This document shows, piece after piece, positions 60,984-64,000 of a stretch of 64,000 bases of DNA; positions within the stretch are counted from its first letter, which is position 1; every line of letters begins with the position of its first letter. The stretch covers positions 62,001-126,000 of the forward strand of contig NZ_JAPDOD010000021.1 in the NCBI RefSeq assembly GCF_027587205.1, given 5' to 3'. The notes beneath the pieces are model-generated. The model was given only the letters and a program-made list of their open reading frames with translations. It was not told the DNA's origin and searched no databases. The translations under genes were made by a program, and so were the position numbers. The DNA is from Solirubrobacter ginsenosidimutans. Lineage in GTDB: Bacteria > Actinomycetota > Thermoleophilia > Solirubrobacterales > Solirubrobacteraceae.

Positions 60984-61847
60984 ATGGACAGCGACAACCG
61001 CCTCGGTGAGTTCCTCCGCGCCCGGCGCGAGCGCGTCCTCCCGGACGCGGTGGGCCTGCCGGGCGATGACCGGCCGCGCCGGGTGCCCGGGTTGCGCCGC
61101 GAGGAGCTCGCGCAGCTCGCCGGCGTGAGCACGAACTACATCGTCCGGCTCGAGCAGGGACGCGATCGGCACCCGTCGCCGTCGGTGCTCGATGCGCTGG
61201 CCGGCGCGTTGCAGCTCGACGAGGCCGCGACCACCCACCTGCATCAGCTCGGCACGCCGACCGGCGAGCGTCCCCGCGCCTCCCGGCGTCGGGGAGCCGA
61301 TGCCGTCTCGCCCGCGGTCGAGCGACTGCTCGAACGCCTCGACGGGCTCCCCGTCTCGGTGATGAACCGCTTCGGCGACGTGCTGGCCACCACGCCGCTC
61401 GCCGCCGCGCTGATGCCGGGCCTGTCCGCCGGCGTCAACGCCTACCGGGCGACGTTCCTCGATCCCGGCGTGCGCGAGTTGTTCGGCGACGGCTGGGACC
61501 GGATCGCGCGCAGCGTCGTGGCCGGGCTGCACGCGGTCAGCGCCGACGCCGCCGGCGATCCCCGCCTCGTCGATCTCGTCGGAGAGCTCTCGCTCGAGAG
61601 CGAGGTCTTCCGGCGGCTGTGGGCGCGCTACGACGTCCGGCCGCGCGTCGGCCGTGGCACCACCGTGCTGCATCACCCGCAGGTGGGGAGGGTGGAGCTG
61701 ACCTGGGAGAAGCTGGAGATCAGCGGCTCTCCCGGCCAGACGCTCGTGATCCACCAGGCCGAGCCGGGCAGCGCGTCCGAGCAGGCCCTCGCGCTCCTCG
61801 CATCGCTGACGGTCGCGCCCGAAGCTCGCGCGCCCGCCCCCGCCTGA
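60984..61847 (+). CDS. XRE-family regulator with MmyB-like ligand domain
   Basis: A 287-residue protein. An N-terminal HTH (LGEFLRARRERV, then LRREELAQLAGVSTNYIVRLEQGR) is followed by the MmyB-like domain with VSVMNRFGDVLATTPLAAAL, fatty-acid-binding in known members, ending VELTWEKLEISG. It precedes an epimerase/reductase in the same orientation, a common target pairing. GTG 60975 is an alternative start. Confidence 0.87.
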   Translation: MDSDNRLGEFLRARRERVLPDAVGLPGDDRPRRVPGLRREELAQLAGVSTNYIVRLEQGRDRHPSPSVLDALAGALQLDEAATTHLHQLGTPTGERPRASRRRGADAVSPAVERLLERLDGLPVSVMNRFGDVLATTPLAAALMPGLSAGVNAYRATFLDPGVRELFGDGWDRIARSVVAGLHAVSADAAGDPRLVDLVGELSLESEVFRRLWARYDVRPRVGRGTTVLHHPQVGRVELTWEKLEISGSPGQTLVIHQAEPGSASEQALALLASLTVAPEARAPAPA

Positions 61848-61897
61848 CCCGCCTCATCCCTGAATCTCGCACTACCCGTCCCAAGGGAGAAACCCCC

Positions 61898-62887
61898 ATG
61901 CCCGAAACCGTCCTGGTCACCGGAGGCTCCGGCTTCCTCGGCCTCCACACGATCGTCGCCCTGCTCGACCGCGGCTACCGCGTCCGCACCACCGTCCGCT
62001 CCCCCGCGCGCGAGGCGCAGGTGCGCGAGATCGCGGGCGACCGCGTCGAATTCTTCACCGCCGACCTCCTCGCCGACGAGGGCTGGGCGGCCGCCACCGC
62101 CGGCGCCGACTTCGTCCTGCACGTGGCGTCGCCCTTCCCCGGGGTTGCGCCCGACCACGAGGACGACCTGATCATCCCCGCCCGCGAGGGCACGCTGCGC
62201 GTCCTGCGCGCCGCTCGCGACGCCGGCGTCAGGCGCACCGTCGTGACGTCCTCGTTCGCCGCCGTCGGCTACGGCCGCGCCGAGTTCGGCGACCACGTCT
62301 TCACCGAGGCGGATTGGACCGACCCGACGGCTGACATCGGCGCCTACATCAAGTCCAAGGCGATCGCCGAGCGCGCCGCGTGGGACTTCGCGCGCGGCGA
62401 CATGGAGCTCGCGGTCGTCAACCCGGTCGGCATCTTCGGCCCCGTGCTCGGCCCCGACCACTCCGCCTCGATCGGGCTGGTCTCCGCGCTGCTCGGCGGC
62501 GCGATGGCCGGCGGGATGCCGCGACTGGCGTTCTCGGTCGTCGACGTCCGCGACGCCGCTGACCTGCACCTGCGCGCGATGACCGACCCCGCCGCCGCGG
62601 GCGAGCGCTTCATCGCCGCGGCGGGCGACGGCGTCTGGCTCGCCGACATCGCCCGCATCCTGCGCGAGCACCTCGGCGAGGCCGCTGCCAACGTCCCGAC
62701 GACCGAGTTGCCGGACGAGGTCGTCCGCGCCAACGCCCCCGCATCGGACCCGATGGCCCGCGAGGTCGGCAACTTCCGCCACCTCAGCGCCGAGAAGGCG
62801 CGACGGGTCCTCGGGTGGGAGCCGCGCTCGACCGAGGAGGCGATCCTCGCCACCGCCGAGAGCCTGCTCGGGCTCCCGGTCGCCTAA
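61898..62887 (+). CDS. NAD-dependent epimerase/dehydratase (DFR-like extended SDR)
   Basis: A 329-residue extended SDR of the dihydroflavonol-4-reductase-like group. Cofactor motif GGSGFLG (9-15), [14 protein letters not shown], catalytic SSFAAVG and [17 protein letters not shown] precedes ATG 61898. Probably reduces an aldehyde or ketone with NADPH. Likely controlled by the upstream XRE regulator. Confidence 0.87.
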   Translation: MPETVLVTGGSGFLGLHTIVALLDRGYRVRTTVRSPAREAQVREIAGDRVEFFTADLLADEGWAAATAGADFVLHVASPFPGVAPDHEDDLIIPAREGTLRVLRAARDAGVRRTVVTSSFAAVGYGRAEFGDHVFTEADWTDPTADIGAYIKSKAIAERAAWDFARGDMELAVVNPVGIFGPVLGPDHSASIGLVSALLGGAMAGGMPRLAFSVVDVRDAADLHLRAMTDPAAAGERFIAAAGDGVWLADIARILREHLGEAAANVPTTELPDEVVRANAPASDPMAREVGNFRHLSAEKARRVLGWEPRSTEEAILATAESLLGLPVA

Positions 62888-62899
62888 GCCGCGGCGACC
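62878..62899. terminator. Hairpin through two convergent stop codons
   Basis: GGTCGCC and GGCGACC pair perfectly; the loop TAAGCCGC contains the rightward TAA, and the leftward TAG (62884-62886) overlaps it. Confidence 0.55.
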
Positions 62900-63885
62900 A
62901 GGCCGACCGTCGACGCGACGAGCTCGACCGAGCGCAGCCGCGCGTCGATCGTGTCGGCCTGGTGGGCGACGATCAGCTCGTCGGCGTCCGCGTGGGCGCG
63001 GAAGTCCTCGAGGTAGGTCTTGACGGTGTCGGGGGTGCCGAGCGCGGTGTAGGTGAGCATCTGCTCCACGTGCTGGCCCTGCGGCGAGCGCAGGACGAAC
63101 TCGAGCTCCTCGTCGGTCAGTCGCTGGCCCGGGCGGCTGAACAGGCTGCGCGCGAACATCCGCCGGCGCCGCTCCAGCTGTTCCAGCGCGACGGACTCGC
63201 TGTCGGCGGCGAGGACGTTGACGGCGGCGATCACGTGCGGGCGCTCGAGCTGCGCGGACGGCTGGAACTGCTCGCGGTACACGCGCACGGCGTCCTGCAG
63301 CGCGGCGGGGGAGAAGTGCGACGCGAAGGCGTACGGCAGGCCGAGCGCGGCGGCGAGCTGGGCGCCGAAGAGCGAGGAGCCGAGGATGTAGAGCGGGACG
63401 TTGGTGCCGCGGCCCGGGATCGCGTGCACGGTCGGGATCCGCGTCTCGCCCGACAGGTACCCCTGCAGCTCGAGGACGTCCTGGGGGAACGTGTCGGCCG
63501 CGCTCGCGTCGCGCCGCAGCGCCCGCATCGTCGCCTGGTTGGTGCCGGGCGCGCGGCCGAGGCCGAGGTCGATCCGGTCGGGGTGCAGCGAGGCCAGCGT
63601 CCCGAACTGCTCTGCGATCACCAGCGGCGCATGGTTCGGGAGCATGATCCCGCCGGCGCCGAGCCGGATCCGCTGCGTGTTGGCCGCGATGTGGGCGATC
63701 ACGACCGACGTCGCCGAGGAGGCGATCGACTCGAAGTTGTGATGCTCGGCGTACCAGACCCGCGCGTAGCCGAGCTCCTCGGCGTGCTGTGCCAGCCGGA
63801 CGCTGCCCTCCAGCGCCTCGCGCGCGGTCTGCCCCTCGGCGATCGGAGCGAGGTCGAGGATGGAGAGCGGCACGGGCGGCGTCAT
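62884..63885 (-). CDS. LLM-class flavin-dependent oxidoreductase
   Basis: A 333-residue luciferase-like monooxygenase of the alkanal-monooxygenase-like group: [15 protein letters not shown] at the start, [28 protein letters not shown] run, [22 protein letters not shown] and [15 protein letters not shown]-binding residues are typical; no reductase is nearby. ATG 63885 is preferred over TTG 63894. It is divergent from a truncated gene at the right edge with a palindrome between. Confidence 0.85.
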   Translation of the reverse strand: MTPPVPLSILDLAPIAEGQTAREALEGSVRLAQHAEELGYARVWYAEHHNFESIASSATSVVIAHIAANTQRIRLGAGGIMLPNHAPLVIAEQFGTLASLHPDRIDLGLGRAPGTNQATMRALRRDASAADTFPQDVLELQGYLSGETRIPTVHAIPGRGTNVPLYILGSSLFGAQLAAALGLPYAFASHFSPAALQDAVRVYREQFQPSAQLERPHVIAAVNVLAADSESVALEQLERRRRMFARSLFSRPGQRLTDEELEFVLRSPQGQHVEQMLTYTALGTPDTVKTYLEDFRAHADADELIVAHQADTIDARLRSVELVASTVGLVAAA

Positions 63886-63903
63886 TCCTCGCAAGCTAGC
63901 AGA

Positions 63904-63927
63904 TAGATAGTCGGCCCAAACTATCTA
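63904..63927. promoter_or_regulatory. Palindromic operator between divergent genes
   Basis: TAGATAGT and ACTATCTA are perfect 8-bp arms with an 8-bp spacer. The AT-rich motif stands out and fits MarR-type operators; it lies in the promoter region of both the flavin oxidoreductase and the gene at the right edge. Confidence 0.6.
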
Positions 63928-63950
63928 CCTGCGGTACAGTCAGCGCCGCC

Positions 63951-64000
63951 GTGCCACGGACGACCACCGCACCCCCGGAGACGCTCGAGCGCCTCGAGCG
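63951..64000 (+). CDS. Start of a gene cut by the right edge, probably a regulator
   Basis: GTG 63951 opens a frame of 16 codons (PRTTTAPPETLERLER) to the window end. TACAGT lies 10 bases upstream. Divergence from a flavin oxidoreductase across a palindrome suggests a MarR-like regulator, but no domain is visible. Confidence 0.4.
   Translation, partial: MPRTTTAPPETLERLE

Overview
The window is very GC-rich, with tightly packed short-gapped genes on both strands. F420/FMN luciferase-like oxidoreductases, LAL-type LuxR regulators, DUF4242 and GlcG/HbpS-like proteins, DrrAB-type ABC exporters and a type-B succinate dehydrogenase point to an actinobacterium. My inference is a Thermoleophilia / Solirubrobacterales soil bacterium; no rRNA or universal marker is present to prove it. 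I saw no rRNA, tRNA or CRISPR array.

Layout. 1-1162 holds the N-terminal 387 residues of a TIR-SIR2 fusion, an immune-type NADase architecture, cut by the left edge. 1.3-8.7 kb has a GT1 glycosyltransferase, a DrrAB-like ABC exporter, a methyltransferase, a DHFR-like reductase, a sugar-nucleotide epimerase, a Vgb-like propeller and small secreted proteins. 8.8-15.1 kb has a CFI-box protein, a PP2C phosphatase and a five-gene operon (glutamine-synthetase-like ligase, GntR regulator, amino-acid/polyamine permease, C26 gamma-glutamyl hydrolase, SDR) that looks like gamma-glutamyl-amine catabolism. An agmatinase-like ureohydrolase lies 2.4 kb away. 15-25.5 kb carries an HD-GYP protein, a trimodular cell-wall hydrolase, a FUSC exporter, an Fpg/MutM-like glycosylase and a CitE-like lyase. 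25.5-27.2 kb is a single insertion sequence with a broken transposase, sitting in a CTAG that two convergent stop codons once shared. 27-36.5 kb has secreted and membrane proteins, an MFS carrier, zwf and two copies of a large palindromic repeat. 36.5-40.2 kb is the sdhCAB operon. 40-46.7 kb has LysR- and TetR-controlled divergent units with visible operators. 46.7-54.2 kb has a 1276-residue DUF4062-STAND NTPase-WD40 protein, an HbpS-like protein, and a DUF4242-LAL pair. 54-64 kb is accessory metabolism and regulators, ending in a truncated gene divergent from a flavin oxidoreductase.

Cross-cutting signals. (i) Many genes have a TANNNT hexamer 6-7 nt before the start codon, the spacing expected of leaderless mRNAs. 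(ii) Several convergent pairs overlap by a few bases, with a hairpin built through the two stop codons. (iii) Three intergenic copies of one composite palindromic element (R3, R1, R2) share outer arms and flanks but carry different central hairpins. The strongest candidates for unusual biology are the TIR-SIR2 protein, the DUF4062-STAND-WD40 protein and the repeat family.
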